Assembly: GCF_026659735.1 (NCBI RefSeq)
Contig: NZ_JANSKK010000005.1
Location: forward strand, 307,377 to 371,376
Direction: 5' to 3'
Source: Staphylococcus pettenkoferi
Lineage (GTDB): Bacteria; Bacillota; Bacilli; Staphylococcales; Staphylococcaceae
DNA: 64,000 nucleotides
The translations under genes were made by a program, and so were the position numbers. Positions 24,846 through 34,386 of the stretch are shown here, in pieces. Positions within the stretch are counted from its first letter, which is position 1. Each line of letters starts with the position of its first letter. The notes under the pieces were generated by a model that worked only from the letters and a program-made list of their open reading frames with translations, did not search any database and was not told the origin of the DNA.

Positions 24846-25481
24846 ATGAACATACTAGTCGCAGCATTTGATCCGTTTGGTGGAGAAGACATTAATCCAG
24901 CTCTTGAAGCAGTGAAGTCTTTGGATGACACGATTGGTGACCATCAAATTGCAAAGTTGGAGATTCCCACAGTATTCCATAAATCGAAACAGGTTATTGA
25001 ACAAGAACTTGAACAACAGAACTATGATGCAGTGCTAGTGATAGGACAAGCTGGAGGTAGATTTGAACTCACGCCTGAACGTATCGGAATTAACGTAGAT
25101 GATGCACGCATTCCCGATAATGAGAAGAATCAACCCATTGATCAGAGTATTCAAGCAGAAGGTGAAGCAGCTTACTTCTCTAATATGCCTGTTAAAAGGA
25201 TGGTAGAATCAATCAAAGCAGCGGGCGTACCAGCGCGATTGTCTAACACTGCAGGAACTTTCGTGTGTAATCATATTCTATATCAATTAGGGTATTTACA
25301 AGCAACACGTTTCTCAAATATACGCTTTGGTTTCATTCATGTACCTTACGTACCTGAACAAGTAACAGATAAACCGAATCAACCGTCAATGTCTCTTGAA
25401 ACGATGGTTAAAGGTTTAACTGCCGCTATTCGAATCATTGACCAACAAGATGAGAAAGTTGCATTAGGCGAAACGCATTAA
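24846..25481 (+). CDS. pcp: pyrrolidone-carboxylate peptidase
   Basis: A cytoplasmic cysteine peptidase (family C15) that removes N-terminal pyroglutamate from peptides. It has 211 residues. Motifs are FDPFGGEDINPA at the N-terminus, LTPERIGIN with the catalytic Glu region, SNTAGTFVCNHILY with the nucleophilic Cys, and RFGFIHVPYVP with the catalytic His. ATG 24846 is eight bases after AGGAGG; an in-frame TTG at 24840 is too close to it. It forms an operon with the two transporter subunits. Confidence 0.94.
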   Translation: MNILVAAFDPFGGEDINPALEAVKSLDDTIGDHQIAKLEIPTVFHKSKQVIEQELEQQNYDAVLVIGQAGGRFELTPERIGINVDDARIPDNEKNQPIDQSIQAEGEAAYFSNMPVKRMVESIKAAGVPARLSNTAGTFVCNHILYQLGYLQATRFSNIRFGFIHVPYVPEQVTDKPNQPSMSLETMVKGLTAAIRIIDQQDEKVALGETH

Positions 25482-25699
25482 ATGTATTTGTCGTTTGGCA
25501 TATGTGACGTTTGATGGACTTATCATATGTCGTCGGGCAGCGTCAAAGCAAATTACAGTTATTCAATTTTTAGACGGAAGGGAGGAGCAGAATTTCAGCT
25601 CCACCGGAAATTTTCACAAAAATGAATTAGGAGACGCTCGCAAAAAATCAAATTTCGTAAAATCGAGGTTACTTTTACACATCGTGAAATCATTCAACT

Positions 25700-25735
25700 A
25701 AAAAAGCTACTTCCACTGCGTGAGGGAAGTAGCTT
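25700..25735 (-). terminator. terminator of trhO
   Basis: GCTACTTCC (25706-25714) and GGAAGTAGC (25725-25733) form the stem. On the minus strand the stem is followed by TTTTTT. The convergent pcp message may use the same hairpin. Confidence 0.8.
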
Positions 25736-25748
25736 AATTACGTTGAGA

Positions 25749-26708
25749 TTACTGTTTAGCAAGTTCTTTAAAGTTCTCGAGACGGCGTTGTTTCTCTTCG
25801 TCACTAATGTTGTGGCGTTTTACGTAACGGTTACGCTCGTCTGCTGCACATTCGTAACTGCATGCGCCTAAATAACGTTCTTCGTTCTCTTCTGAAACGA
25901 GAATTTGTTTGTTACATTCTGGGTTACTACAGTTGATGTAGCGTTCGCATGGTGTACCGTCGAACCACTCTTTACCGACAACTGTCTTGTTCACATGGTT
26001 CACGTCGACGCTGATACGTTCATCAAACACGTACATTTTACCATCCCAGTATTCACCTTGAGTTTCAGGATCTTTACCGTAAGTCGCAATACCGCCTTCA
26101 AGTTGACCTACGTCTTCGAAACCTTCACGTTTGAGCCAACCTGAGAATTTCTCACAGCGGATACCACCTGTGCAGTAAGTGACAATCTTCTTACCTGAAA
26201 GCTCATCTTTGTGATTTCTGATCCAGTCAGGTAGATCTCTGAAACGAGTGATGTCAGGACGTACCGCACCACGGAAGTGACCTAAATCATATTCATAGTC
26301 GTTACGTGCGTCGAGGATGATTGTATCGTCTGACAATAACGCTTCTTTAAATTCGCTTGGTGAATAATATTTACCTGTGAGTTCTTTCGGGTTCACATCT
26401 TCATCTAAATCAAATGCGACAATCTCTTTTCTAGGACGCACGTGCATTTTCTTGAATGCGTGTTCTTCAGCTTTATCTTCTTTAAATACGATATCTTTGA
26501 AACGCTCATCTGAACGGACATGTTCCTTATATTTTTCTGTGGCTTCGACTGGACCTGATAACGTACCGTTGAGTCCTTCTGTTGAAACAAGAATACGTCC
26601 TTTCAAGCCAAGTGATTTACAGAAATCTAAATGTTCTTGTGCGAATGTTTCTGGATCATCGATAGTTACGTATTTGTAATATAGTAATACTCTATAATCC
26701 ATACTCAT
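25749..26708 (-). CDS. trhO: tRNA uridine(34) hydroxylase, rhodanese domain
   Basis: TrhO makes 5-hydroxyuridine at position 34 of tRNA. It has 319 residues. An N-terminal acylphosphatase-like domain ([24 protein letters not shown]) is followed by a rhodanese domain with the active loop [15 protein letters not shown] near residue 180. A C-terminal Cys-rich tail ([24 protein letters not shown]) may bind zinc. The first of two closely spaced ATGs (26708) follows GGAGAAGG. The gene stands alone. Confidence 0.92.
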   Translation of the reverse strand: MSMDYRVLLYYKYVTIDDPETFAQEHLDFCKSLGLKGRILVSTEGLNGTLSGPVEATEKYKEHVRSDERFKDIVFKEDKAEEHAFKKMHVRPRKEIVAFDLDEDVNPKELTGKYYSPSEFKEALLSDDTIILDARNDYEYDLGHFRGAVRPDITRFRDLPDWIRNHKDELSGKKIVTYCTGGIRCEKFSGWLKREGFEDVGQLEGGIATYGKDPETQGEYWDGKMYVFDERISVDVNHVNKTVVGKEWFDGTPCERYINCSNPECNKQILVSEENEERYLGACSYECAADERNRYVKRHNISDEEKQRRLENFKELAKQ

Positions 26709-27161
26709 ACTTACCTTCTCCTTTTTATTTGATAGTTACTTTATATGTTAACGATAACTCCATCGCTATGATGTGAATGATTGTATTGATGGCTAAGCGA
26801 TAATACTACTCATTAAGGGGAATTAAACTGTTTAACAGTAATATTCTAACATGTTTGTCAATCCTATATGACCGACTTGCCTATAAAAATAAATAAATCG
26901 TTTCGTCTGTCTTAGCACGTCACTATTATGCCTTAAAATACGATGTCAACGATACTCATTTGTTTCAGCTGAGTTCTGCTAGGTACATAGTATTTTTAGA
27001 CGTCGGGCAGACTGCTCGCTCTATTAAAACGCATAGGTACAACATTTTTGATCCAATCGCTTCCATTTATTTAGGAGTTGTTTTTCTAGAAAAGGTGTGA
27101 TAAATCTTAAAGATAATAAGAGAGCTAGAAAAAATTCTGAAGTAAAGGACGAGTGTGAACA
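26709..27161. other. 453-bp gene-free spacer between divergent trhO and xylB
   Basis: It must hold the promoters of both flanking genes, but I see no convincing pair of boxes. No open frame with a ribosome binding site is present. A short CGTCGGGCAG at 27003-27012 also occurs at 25532-25541 and may be coincidence. Confidence 0.5.
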
Positions 27162-28655
27162 GTGAAAGAAGTAGTGTTGGGCATTGATATTGGAACAAGT
27201 TCTGTAAAAGCGATTGCTGTAGATAAACAAGGCTTAGTCATAGCTGTAGCGAAAAAAGATTTGAATATTTATCATGACTTTCCAGGTTACAGTGAGCAAG
27301 ACCCTGATGAATGGTTTGAAGCAGCGACTTCTTGTGTGAAGCAACTTCGCCAAGACGAAGCGATGGCTGATTACGTTATCAAAGGGTTGTCATTCTCAGG
27401 ACAAATGCATGGTTTAGTGCTATTGAATAAGGATTTGAAACCACTCCGTAGAGCAATACTTTGGAATGATACACGTTCTTCAGAGCAGTGTAAACAAATT
27501 ATTCAGCAATTAGGAAATTATGTGCTTGGAAATCCAGTTCTTGAAGGCTTTACGTTAACGAAACTATTGTGGGTCAAAGAGCATGAACCTAAACACTGGG
27601 AGCAAGCGCATGTCTTTATGTTACCGAAAGACTATGTACGCTTTAAATTTACGAATCAAATCAACATGGAGTATTCTGATGGCTCAAGTACGCTACTCTT
27701 AGATCCGGTAACGAATGAGTGGGCGAAAGAAACGGGTGAACGTTTCGGCATGAAAGACATTTACCCTGAGTTGGTTCCATCCACAGCGAAGGTAGGGTGC
27801 GTCACGACGTCGCTCGCCCAAGAGTTAGGTTTAGAGGACGATGTAGCAGTATTTGCAGGAGGTGGTGACAATGCCTGTGGTGCTGTAGGTGCGGGCGTGA
27901 TGAATGCAAACGAAACACTCTGCAGTATCGGTACATCTGGTGTCGTTCTATCTTGCGAAACTGAGGAAGACAAGACGATGTATCACAATATTCACATGTT
28001 TAAGCACGCGAAGATGCACATGTCATACGCGATGGGAGTTACATTAGCAGCTGGCGATAGTTTAAGTTGGCTGAAACGTACCGTCTTTCCTGATTTAGAC
28101 TTTGCAGAAATTGTAGATTTAGCTGCTCAATCTCAGCCTGGTAGTAATGGATTGCTCTTCGCTCCTTATCTATCAGGTGAACGTACGCCGCATGGTGACG
28201 CGAATATTCGGGGCAGTTTCATAGGTCTCAGCGGGATGCATACGGAAGCGGACATGGCGCGCGCAGTCTTAGAAGGTATTACATTCTCGCTATACGATTC
28301 AATTGCTTATTTGCGTGAAACGGGTAAAAATATTTCAGAAATCGTAGCGATTGGTGGAGGCGCACAAAGTGAATTCTGGCTTCAACTGCAAGCTGATATT
28401 TTTAATGCTGATATTAAAAGTTTACGTAACGCAGAAGGGCCAAGCATGGGTGCTGCGATGATTGCGGCATATGGACTAGGCTGGTTCGACTCACTAGAAG
28501 ATTGTGTTGAAGCATTTATTGAATACGGCGCCGTGTACCAACCTGATGCGCAACGACACCAACGTTATCAACAGTTCTACAACTTGTATCAACAAGTTTA
28601 TCCGAAAACGAAAGACATCACAAAAGGTTTATTAGAGCTCACACGTAAACATTAA
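27162..28655 (+). CDS. xylB: xylulokinase (FGGY family)
   Basis: XylB phosphorylates D-xylulose to xylulose 5-phosphate for the pentose phosphate pathway. It has 497 residues. The FGGY kinase motifs are GIDIGTSSVKAIAVD (residues 6-20), GLSFSGQMHGLVLL with the xylulose-type MH pair, LPKDYVRF, GGGDNACGAVGAG and GGGAQSEFWLQLQADI. The GTG start follows AAAGGACGAG. No xylose isomerase, regulator or transporter lies near it, so it is an orphan kinase; another pentulose substrate cannot be excluded. Confidence 0.88.
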   Translation: MKEVVLGIDIGTSSVKAIAVDKQGLVIAVAKKDLNIYHDFPGYSEQDPDEWFEAATSCVKQLRQDEAMADYVIKGLSFSGQMHGLVLLNKDLKPLRRAILWNDTRSSEQCKQIIQQLGNYVLGNPVLEGFTLTKLLWVKEHEPKHWEQAHVFMLPKDYVRFKFTNQINMEYSDGSSTLLLDPVTNEWAKETGERFGMKDIYPELVPSTAKVGCVTTSLAQELGLEDDVAVFAGGGDNACGAVGAGVMNANETLCSIGTSGVVLSCETEEDKTMYHNIHMFKHAKMHMSYAMGVTLAAGDSLSWLKRTVFPDLDFAEIVDLAAQSQPGSNGLLFAPYLSGERTPHGDANIRGSFIGLSGMHTEADMARAVLEGITFSLYDSIAYLRETGKNISEIVAIGGGAQSEFWLQLQADIFNADIKSLRNAEGPSMGAAMIAAYGLGWFDSLEDCVEAFIEYGAVYQPDAQRHQRYQQFYNLYQQVYPKTKDITKGLLELTRKH

Positions 28656-28682
28656 AGTTTCTAATTACACTCTTGAATCCGC

Positions 28683-28711
28683 TTGCAAGATGACTCGGCT
28701 TGCGTTAATAT
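28683..28711 (+). promoter_or_regulatory. putative promoter of the thi operon
   Basis: TTGCAA (28683-28688) and TAATAT (28706-28711) are 17 bp apart. The expected start near 28718 lies about 30 bp before the TPP aptamer. Confidence 0.5.
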
Positions 28712-28749
28712 AAAAATTGAATTACGAACTGAATAGAAATGAGTAGTGA

Positions 28750-28845
28750 ACCACTGGAAGTGCTTTTGTTAAAGGCTGAGATTAAAGTATCGACTTTAGA
28801 ATTCCTAGAACCTGATCCAGTTCATACTGGCGTAGGAAAGTGGCG
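28750..28845 (+). promoter_or_regulatory. TPP riboswitch (THI element)
   Basis: The aptamer has the conserved GGCTGAGA (28784-28791) and GAACCTGATC (28808-28817) blocks, then the CATACTGGCGTAGGAAAGTGG arm and closing helix. A strong terminator follows at 28874-28912, so TPP binding should stop transcription before tenI. Confidence 0.95.
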
Positions 28846-28873
28846 TTCAACGAGTTGATAAATTGTGATGCGT

Positions 28874-28912
28874 AGACGTTATTTTTCTAGCCGGGAAATA
28901 ACGTCTTTTTTT
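28874..28912 (+). terminator. expression-platform terminator of the TPP riboswitch
   Basis: AGACGTTATTT and AAATAACGTCT form a perfect 11-bp stem followed by seven T. It lies between the aptamer and tenI. Confidence 0.9.
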
Positions 28913-28928
28913 ATTTGGGGTGACGACT

Positions 28929-29513
28929 TTGTTTATTGCAATCACACCGTATCGTGACTTAACTTTACAAGATCTAGAACACTATAGTGCAATTGCTACT
29001 GATATCGACGGTTTAATACTACGTACGACTATGCCGATGGATCAACTCGAACAGTGGATTGAACAGATAGTACGACGTGGCTTTCCAAAGGATAAATTGA
29101 TTGCGCATAATGACATTCAGCTATTGGAACGCCAACACTTAGGTGCGATTCATTTTAAAGAAAGTGCTGAAGAACTAGAATCATTTGTCTACACACACCC
29201 TAACATTCGTGTCAGTCAATCTACGCATTCAGCAGCCATAATCCAAAGGGCGGCGAACTTAGGTCTCGATTTTGTGTTGTTCGGTCACATTTTCCCAACA
29301 AAGTCTAAACCAGGATTAGCACCAAGAACCTGCGAAGAGATACGAGCTGCAGTCGATAAACACATACCAGTGGTTGCACTAGGAGGAATTTCACTCTCAA
29401 ATATTTCGCAATTGCCGAAAGGATTTGCAGGTATCGCAGCAATTTCACTATTTGAAAATGTCACAGCGTCACAGATGGAGGCGTTGAGAAAGGAATGGTC
29501 CGATTATGTATGA
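28929..29513 (+). CDS. tenI: thiazole tautomerase TenI-like
   Basis: TenI aromatises the thiazole phosphate made by ThiG; it is related to ThiE. From TTG 28929 the protein has 194 residues. GGGGTG lies six bases upstream of this TTG, while the alternative GTG at 28920 has only terminator Ts before it. The TIM-barrel phosphate motifs ALGGISLSNIS and VLFGHIFPTKSKPG are present. Thiamine phosphate synthase function is less likely, because the pyrophosphate-binding Asp/Arg set of ThiE is not evident. It overlaps thiO by 8 bp. Confidence 0.82.
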   Translation: MFIAITPYRDLTLQDLEHYSAIATDIDGLILRTTMPMDQLEQWIEQIVRRGFPKDKLIAHNDIQLLERQHLGAIHFKESAEELESFVYTHPNIRVSQSTHSAAIIQRAANLGLDFVLFGHIFPTKSKPGLAPRTCEEIRAAVDKHIPVVALGGISLSNISQLPKGFAGIAAISLFENVTASQMEALRKEWSDYV

Positions 29514-30624
29514 TGTCATCATCATAGGATCTGGAGTCATGGGAATGTCTATCGCACGTGAGTTGAGTGCGAAACAATTGAACGTCGCGGTGCTTGACCG
29601 TGATGTACCGGGTAAACATGCATCTTACAAGGCAGGAGGTATGCTTGGTGCGCAGAATGAGTTCACGTACTATAGCCCGCTATACGAATTAGCGAGAGAA
29701 TCACAGAAACGATTTGAAGGCTTAAGTGAGAGCTTACGAGAAGAAGTCGGCATCGATATTGAGTATAAACAAACAGGGCTCATCAAATTAGCAGCACAGT
29801 CGGAGGATAATGAGTTCGTTGAAGCGCAATCTCAATTCCTAAGCAAGTATAATCCGCTCGTACGTGATTTAAATCGTGAAGCATTAAAGCGCCATACACA
29901 TGGTGAGATTAATGTCACTGGACTAGCCGCTGCTCTCATACCAGACGATCATCAAATCAACGCGAACAAGTATACGAAAGCATTGCTCAAGTCGTTGAAT
30001 AAACGCAACGTGCATCGTTGGTATCAGACCGAGGCCCAAGCGATTGAACGTACATCTTCAGGTTATGTGGTACACACGGATCGCGAAAGTTTAACGGCCG
30101 AACAAGTCATCGTTGCAGGTGGTGCTTGGAGTGCAGATTTACTTGAGGATGATGCGTTGAAACGTCAAGTAACGGGTGTGAAAGGTGAAGTGCTGCTCGT
30201 CGAGAATCCTGACCTCAAACTTGAAACAACCGTCTTTATGACGAATGGGTGTTACGTGGTGCCGAAGAATAAATCACGTTTTCTCATTGGTGCGACGAGC
30301 TTGAAAGACGACTATTCAGTAGGTGTTTCTGAAGCAGGTAAAAAGTGGTTGTTTGACGAAGCGTGTGACAAGATCCCTGGGTTGCGTAATAGCAAGATAT
30401 TGAAGCATTGGTCAGGTGTTCGGCCTTATACGCGTGGTGAACAACCCATCATGGATGAGATCGAACAAGGTCTGTTCGTCATCACAGGACATTATCGTAA
30501 CGGCATTCTGCTATCACCCGTTATTGGGGAACTAATGGCTGATTGGCTTGTAGAAGGCCAGAAACCTGTCGCGTTAAATGACTTTGCATATGTAAGAGGT
30601 GAATTGAATGAAGTGTGTGATTAA
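29506..30624 (+). CDS. thiO: glycine oxidase
   Basis: ThiO oxidises glycine to iminoglycine, which is condensed into the thiazole ring; this is the oxygen-dependent alternative to ThiH. It has 372 residues. The FAD motif IIIGSGVMGMSIAREL starts at residue 5. AGGMLGAQNEF and the C-terminal FAD residues GHYRNGILLSPVIGELMADW (shared by DAO-family oxidases) are present. It overlaps tenI and thiS, which indicates tight coupling. Confidence 0.92.
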   Translation: MYDVIIIGSGVMGMSIARELSAKQLNVAVLDRDVPGKHASYKAGGMLGAQNEFTYYSPLYELARESQKRFEGLSESLREEVGIDIEYKQTGLIKLAAQSEDNEFVEAQSQFLSKYNPLVRDLNREALKRHTHGEINVTGLAAALIPDDHQINANKYTKALLKSLNKRNVHRWYQTEAQAIERTSSGYVVHTDRESLTAEQVIVAGGAWSADLLEDDALKRQVTGVKGEVLLVENPDLKLETTVFMTNGCYVVPKNKSRFLIGATSLKDDYSVGVSEAGKKWLFDEACDKIPGLRNSKILKHWSGVRPYTRGEQPIMDEIEQGLFVITGHYRNGILLSPVIGELMADWLVEGQKPVALNDFAYVRGELNEVCD

Positions 30625-30808
30625 TGGCGATACGTTCACTTTCGATAGTGAATTATCCGTGCATGACGTGATTCAGCAACTCGAGTTAGACGAGAAGCGT
30701 GTCATTGTAGAGTACAACGAAGATTTGCTTAAGCGAGATCAATATGAGCAAGCCATCGTGAAAGAAGCGGACAAATTAGAATTGTTAGAAGTCGTAGGAG
30801 GCGGTTAA
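30608..30808 (+). CDS. thiS: sulfur carrier protein
   Basis: A 66-residue ubiquitin-like protein ending in Val-Val-Gly-Gly-Gly. The C-terminal Gly is adenylated by ThiF and carries sulfur as a thiocarboxylate to ThiG. It overlaps the end of thiO by 17 bp and is followed after 1 bp by thiG. The length and the EVVGGG end fit the family. Confidence 0.92.
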   Translation: MKCVINGDTFTFDSELSVHDVIQQLELDEKRVIVEYNEDLLKRDQYEQAIVKEADKLELLEVVGGG

Positions 30809-30809
30809 T

Positions 30810-31577
30810 ATGTTTAAAATTGGAAATTTCGAATTTAAATCAAGACTATTTTTAGGAACAGGAAAGTTTGAAGATGAAGAGACGCAAACGAAAGCAATTG
30901 AAGCATCTGAAACGGAAGTGCTCACTTTCGCAGTGCGCCGAATGAATTTATATGACAACTCTTTACCCAATCCATTAGCTAATGTCGATTTGAGTCAATT
31001 CACAACTTTTCCAAATACAGCAGGAGCTAAGACAGCTAAAGAAGCAATCCGTATTGCTGAAATCGCAAACCATGCAGGCGTATGTGACATGATCAAAGTA
31101 GAAGTGATTGGGGACGATGAAACGTTACTTCCTGATCCATTTGAGACGTATGAAGCATGTAAAGTGTTGTTAGAGAAAGGGTACACAGTGTGCCCATATA
31201 TTTCTAACGACCTTGTATTAGCGAGACGCCTTGAAGAGTTAGGTGTGCATGCAGTAATGCCGCTTGCTTCTCCAATTGGTACAGGCCGTGGTATCAACAA
31301 TCCATTGAACTTACGCTATATTATCGAGCAAGCCAATGTGCCGGTCATTGTGGATGCAGGTATTGGCTCTCCGAAAGATGTGGCACAAGCGATGGAATTG
31401 GGTGCAGACGGTATTTTATTAAATACTGCAATCTCTAGTGCGAAAGATCCAGTTAAAATGGCTGAAGCTATGAAACTAGGTATTCATGCAGGTCGTTTAG
31501 GTTACGAAGCAGGGCGCATTCCTGTGAAATACACAGCACAAGCATCTAGTCCAACTGAAGGATTAGGCTATCTATAA
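30810..31577 (+). CDS. thiG: thiazole synthase
   Basis: ThiG condenses deoxyxylulose 5-phosphate, iminoglycine and ThiS-carried sulfur into thiazole phosphate. It has 255 residues and forms a TIM barrel. The opening [17 protein letters not shown] and Schiff-base region MIKVEVIGD match the family. [35 protein letters not shown] and [14 protein letters not shown] are also seen. GGAGGCGG precedes the ATG. The stop codon overlaps the thiF start. Confidence 0.95.
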   Translation: MFKIGNFEFKSRLFLGTGKFEDEETQTKAIEASETEVLTFAVRRMNLYDNSLPNPLANVDLSQFTTFPNTAGAKTAKEAIRIAEIANHAGVCDMIKVEVIGDDETLLPDPFETYEACKVLLEKGYTVCPYISNDLVLARRLEELGVHAVMPLASPIGTGRGINNPLNLRYIIEQANVPVIVDAGIGSPKDVAQAMELGADGILLNTAISSAKDPVKMAEAMKLGIHAGRLGYEAGRIPVKYTAQASSPTEGLGYL

Positions 31578-32575
31578 TGACACGCTATGCACGACAAGCG
31601 CGCTTTAGTCCATTCGGTGAACAAGGGCAAGCGCAATTAGAAGCGTTTCATGTTCTCATTATTGGCGCCGGCGCTTTAGGAAGTCATACAGCTGAAATGC
31701 TCGTGCGCATGGGCGTAGGGAGATTGACTATCGCTGATATGGATATCGTTGAAATGTCAAACCTACATCGGCAAGCCGTATATAATGAGCAGGACGTTGT
31801 CGAGATGTTGCCTAAAGTGGAGGCGTTAAAGCACAAATTGGGTGCTGTAAATTCTGAGGTGCCGATTTCTACATTATATATGGAAGTAACGCCGACGAAC
31901 ATAAGTCAGTTGATTCATGAGACGCAACCTGATGTCATTATTGACGGTATGGATAACTTTAAAATGCGTTATTTAATTAATGAAGCGGCTTGTGAAGCAC
32001 AAATTCCTTGGATTTACGGCGCAGTAGTTGGAAGTAAAGGCAGCGTATACGCGTTTGACTTTACGGGCCCTTGTTTAAAATGTCTATTCGGGGAGATGCC
32101 TGAAACAGCTGAAAGTTGTGCGATTAATGGCATCTTGCCACCTGTAGTGCAACAGGTGGCAAGTATGCAAGTATCAGAGTTATTACGTTACGCCAGTGGT
32201 AACGGTTTTTCAAAAAAACTTGTGACAATCGATACCTTCCAAGTCAAGTATCAAACGATGAATGTTGACGCTTTAAAAGATACTGACTGTCGTGTGTGTA
32301 GCCAACACGATTACCAGTTATTGAATCATAACGAACACCATCCGATAGAAGATTTGTGTGGCAATGCCATTCGATTTCGTCTAAAGCCTCAAGTCTTTGA
32401 CCATGCAGAATTACTTCCAGGAACGATTGTGAAAAGAAATAATTTTGCTACCATTATCCATTATGAAGATTATACCCTTACGTTATTTAAAGATGGACGT
32501 ATGAACGTGCATGGTCTGACAGAAGACACTGATGTTAAGACACTCTTTAATACTATCAATAAAAGTTTCAAATGA
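31577..32575 (+). CDS. thiF: ThiF/MoeB-type adenylyltransferase
   Basis: An E1-like enzyme that adenylates the C-terminus of ThiS. It has 332 residues. The ATP-binding motif is IGAGALGSHTAEML (residues 29-42), followed by MDIVEMSNLHRQ. The zinc Cys pairs are CLKCLFG and CRVCSQH. Its start overlaps the thiG stop (TAATG). MoeB function is possible by family, but the thi context makes ThiF the natural call. It is the last gene of the thiazole operon. Confidence 0.9.
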   Translation: MTRYARQARFSPFGEQGQAQLEAFHVLIIGAGALGSHTAEMLVRMGVGRLTIADMDIVEMSNLHRQAVYNEQDVVEMLPKVEALKHKLGAVNSEVPISTLYMEVTPTNISQLIHETQPDVIIDGMDNFKMRYLINEAACEAQIPWIYGAVVGSKGSVYAFDFTGPCLKCLFGEMPETAESCAINGILPPVVQQVASMQVSELLRYASGNGFSKKLVTIDTFQVKYQTMNVDALKDTDCRVCSQHDYQLLNHNEHHPIEDLCGNAIRFRLKPQVFDHAELLPGTIVKRNNFATIIHYEDYTLTLFKDGRMNVHGLTEDTDVKTLFNTINKSFK

Positions 32576-32925
32576 TTTCGCGTCATAGCAAAGATATGGG
32601 AGAACGTGAGATATAAGATACATGAAGGAAGTGTAGCAAGTCACTTCGCTACGTTACGACTAGGGCATTATAATGTAATTAAATGATACTTATAGATATA
32701 AAGACGCAAGCACAACGAGAGAACAACGAGAAGTTCTCTTATTCCCATTCCTATAACCGTATAATATAAAGAGGTCGGAGCCCGTTTCCGACCTCTTTTT
32801 ATGTGATTGGGCTGAGATGATATTGTTGCGGAGGTACTTTAGGCGTGATGGGTTTCTTACTATTTTTCACATTTGTACTATGCCGGGCGTCTTAAATTTA
32901 TGATTTTGCGAGTTTCATCACTACA
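32576..32925. other. 350-bp spacer between convergent thiF and the M20 gene
   Basis: It holds a small hairpin (GAGAAC/GTTCTC near 32720-32740), the strong terminator at 32768-32802 and the GC-rich 13-mer GCCGGGCGTCTTA at 32882-32894, which recurs exactly at 50488. I see no gene. Confidence 0.6.
32768..32802 (+). terminator. terminator of the thi operon
   Basis: AAAGAGGTCGG pairs with CCGACCTCTTT, followed by further T. The A-run on the other side makes it possibly bidirectional. Confidence 0.85.
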
Positions 32926-34164
32926 TTACTGACTTTTTTGAGGAGCCGCGTACCAAGATTTTAAAAATACTTCAAGTACTTGGGCGAAGTGTTCCAACTC
33001 CTCAGTCTTAATCTTCTCATCGACGCTATGTGCTTCTGTTAAATCACCAGGACCATATAGAATCGTTGGAATATCGAAATATTCAAGCCAACCGCCATCT
33101 GTTACGGTCGTACTCATAGTCGCTTGTAATGGTTGCTGCATTACTTTTTCATGTGCATCTTGCAACATCGCATAACCAGGATGATCGGTAGGAATGGTAA
33201 AGCTTGGGAAGACTTCATTCTTGTCCTCAATCATAGATGTACCGCCCCAGTCGTATTGGAGTGGATTGTTACGTAACCACACATCTGCTTCAGCTACTTT
33301 ATTGAGATAATCTTCAATTTCTGCAACAATTTCGTCGTGATTCTCATTAGGTAAATAATGTACGGTAATCCACAGTTTGCATTCATCTGCCACGAAAGCT
33401 GGGTGTCTGCCTCCTTCAATGTAAGCTGGATTGATCGTCGTTGAACCCGCTGGCATCTCTGGATACGATTTCGTCACAGCCCAATGTCGTTCGAGTTCGT
33501 TCAATGCTTGAATCACCTTGGACATCTTCTCAATTGCACTAGCGCCGTAAAGACCTCCACCTGCATGAATCATTTGTTGACGTGCACCGTCATGAACCGT
33601 CTTAGCGCTTTTTACAGTAATCCAACCTGTGATCACACCGCCTTGACCTTGGGCAACTTGTTCACTCGTATCGAGAACCAATCCTAAATCGGCTTGAGGC
33701 GCATGTTCGCAGGCTGTCTTCGTTCCAGCTTCACCGACTTCCTCGCCAACTACAGACTGCACGATAATGTCACCTTGAGGTTGGATATGCTCATGATGGA
33801 GTTTCTCTAACACGTAGAGTAAGGAAGCGACGCCACCTTTCATATCTGCGACACCACGGCCGTACAAGTAATCATCTACTTGCGTCAGTTCGAAAGGTGG
33901 ATAAGTCCAATCTGAGCTGTCTCCAACATGTGCGACATCGACGTGTCCATTAAGGATGAGTTTAGGTGCAGTTGGGTCACTGCCTTTCAATGTCGCATTA
34001 ATGACGCTGTCGTTCTCGTAAAGCGGATAACGGTCAACTTCAAATCCTAATTCTTCTAGGAAGTGTTGAATCTCGTCTTGAAGCGGATCTGTATTGCGTG
34101 CGGGTGGACTTTCCGTTTGATACTTAACTAACAATTCAAGTATATGAAATAATCTCTCGTTCAT
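32926..34164 (-). CDS. M20 family metallo-deacylase (ArgE/DapE-like)
   Basis: A two-zinc hydrolase of 412 residues. Zinc and catalytic motifs are complete: NGHVDVAHVGD, GRGVADMKGG, VVGEEVGEAGT (the Glu-Glu pair) and the late His in TEAHSVDEK. It resembles proteins annotated as acetylornithine deacetylase. The Bacillus subtilis thiamine-salvage enzyme YlmB is in the same family, and this gene faces the thiamine operon, so formylaminopyrimidine deformylation is a possible alternative role. I chose ATG 34164, which follows AAGGGAGA, over the ATG 18 bp upstream. Confidence 0.8.
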   Translation of the reverse strand: MNERLFHILELLVKYQTESPPARNTDPLQDEIQHFLEELGFEVDRYPLYENDSVINATLKGSDPTAPKLILNGHVDVAHVGDSSDWTYPPFELTQVDDYLYGRGVADMKGGVASLLYVLEKLHHEHIQPQGDIIVQSVVGEEVGEAGTKTACEHAPQADLGLVLDTSEQVAQGQGGVITGWITVKSAKTVHDGARQQMIHAGGGLYGASAIEKMSKVIQALNELERHWAVTKSYPEMPAGSTTINPAYIEGGRHPAFVADECKLWITVHYLPNENHDEIVAEIEDYLNKVAEADVWLRNNPLQYDWGGTSMIEDKNEVFPSFTIPTDHPGYAMLQDAHEKVMQQPLQATMSTTVTDGGWLEYFDIPTILYGPGDLTEAHSVDEKIKTEELEHFAQVLEVFLKSWYAAPQKSQ

Positions 34165-34303
34165 CGTACATCTCCCTTTCATCGTCTTTAGTTAAAGTGT
34201 ATCAAAGTAGGGTTATTAAACAATTATTAGTATGCTGAAATGAAGATATTAGCGTAAAACCGTTTCATATTCTAGAAATTTAAAAGTAATTGTGTTAGTT
34301 TGT

Positions 34304-34342
34304 AGTAAATACTTCTTAAAAATATTTTAAGAAGTATTTACT
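34304..34342. promoter_or_regulatory. perfect 18-bp inverted repeat upstream of the RpiR-linked cluster
   Basis: AGTAAATACTTCTTAAAA (34304-34321), a 3-base centre, then its exact complement (34325-34342). It lies just upstream of a CcpA site and 45 bp before the transporter gene. No T-run or upstream gene makes it a terminator, so it is most likely an operator, plausibly for the RpiR-family regulator at 36673. Confidence 0.6.
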
Positions 34343-34352
34343 TTAATATGTG

Positions 34353-34368
34353 ATGTAAGCGCTTACTA
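34353..34368 (+). promoter_or_regulatory. catabolite-responsive element (cre, CcpA site)
   Basis: ATGTAAGCGCTTACTA matches the cre consensus WTGNNARCGNWWWCAW at all but one position. It lies 19 bp before the transporter start, a position suited to repression by CcpA. Confidence 0.75.
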
Positions 34369-34386
34369 TACAAAGGGGATGGTCAG

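Noticed and set aside
25495..25701. 68-codon open frame after pcp
   Set aside because: No ribosome binding site, no recognisable protein features, and its end runs up to the trhO terminator.
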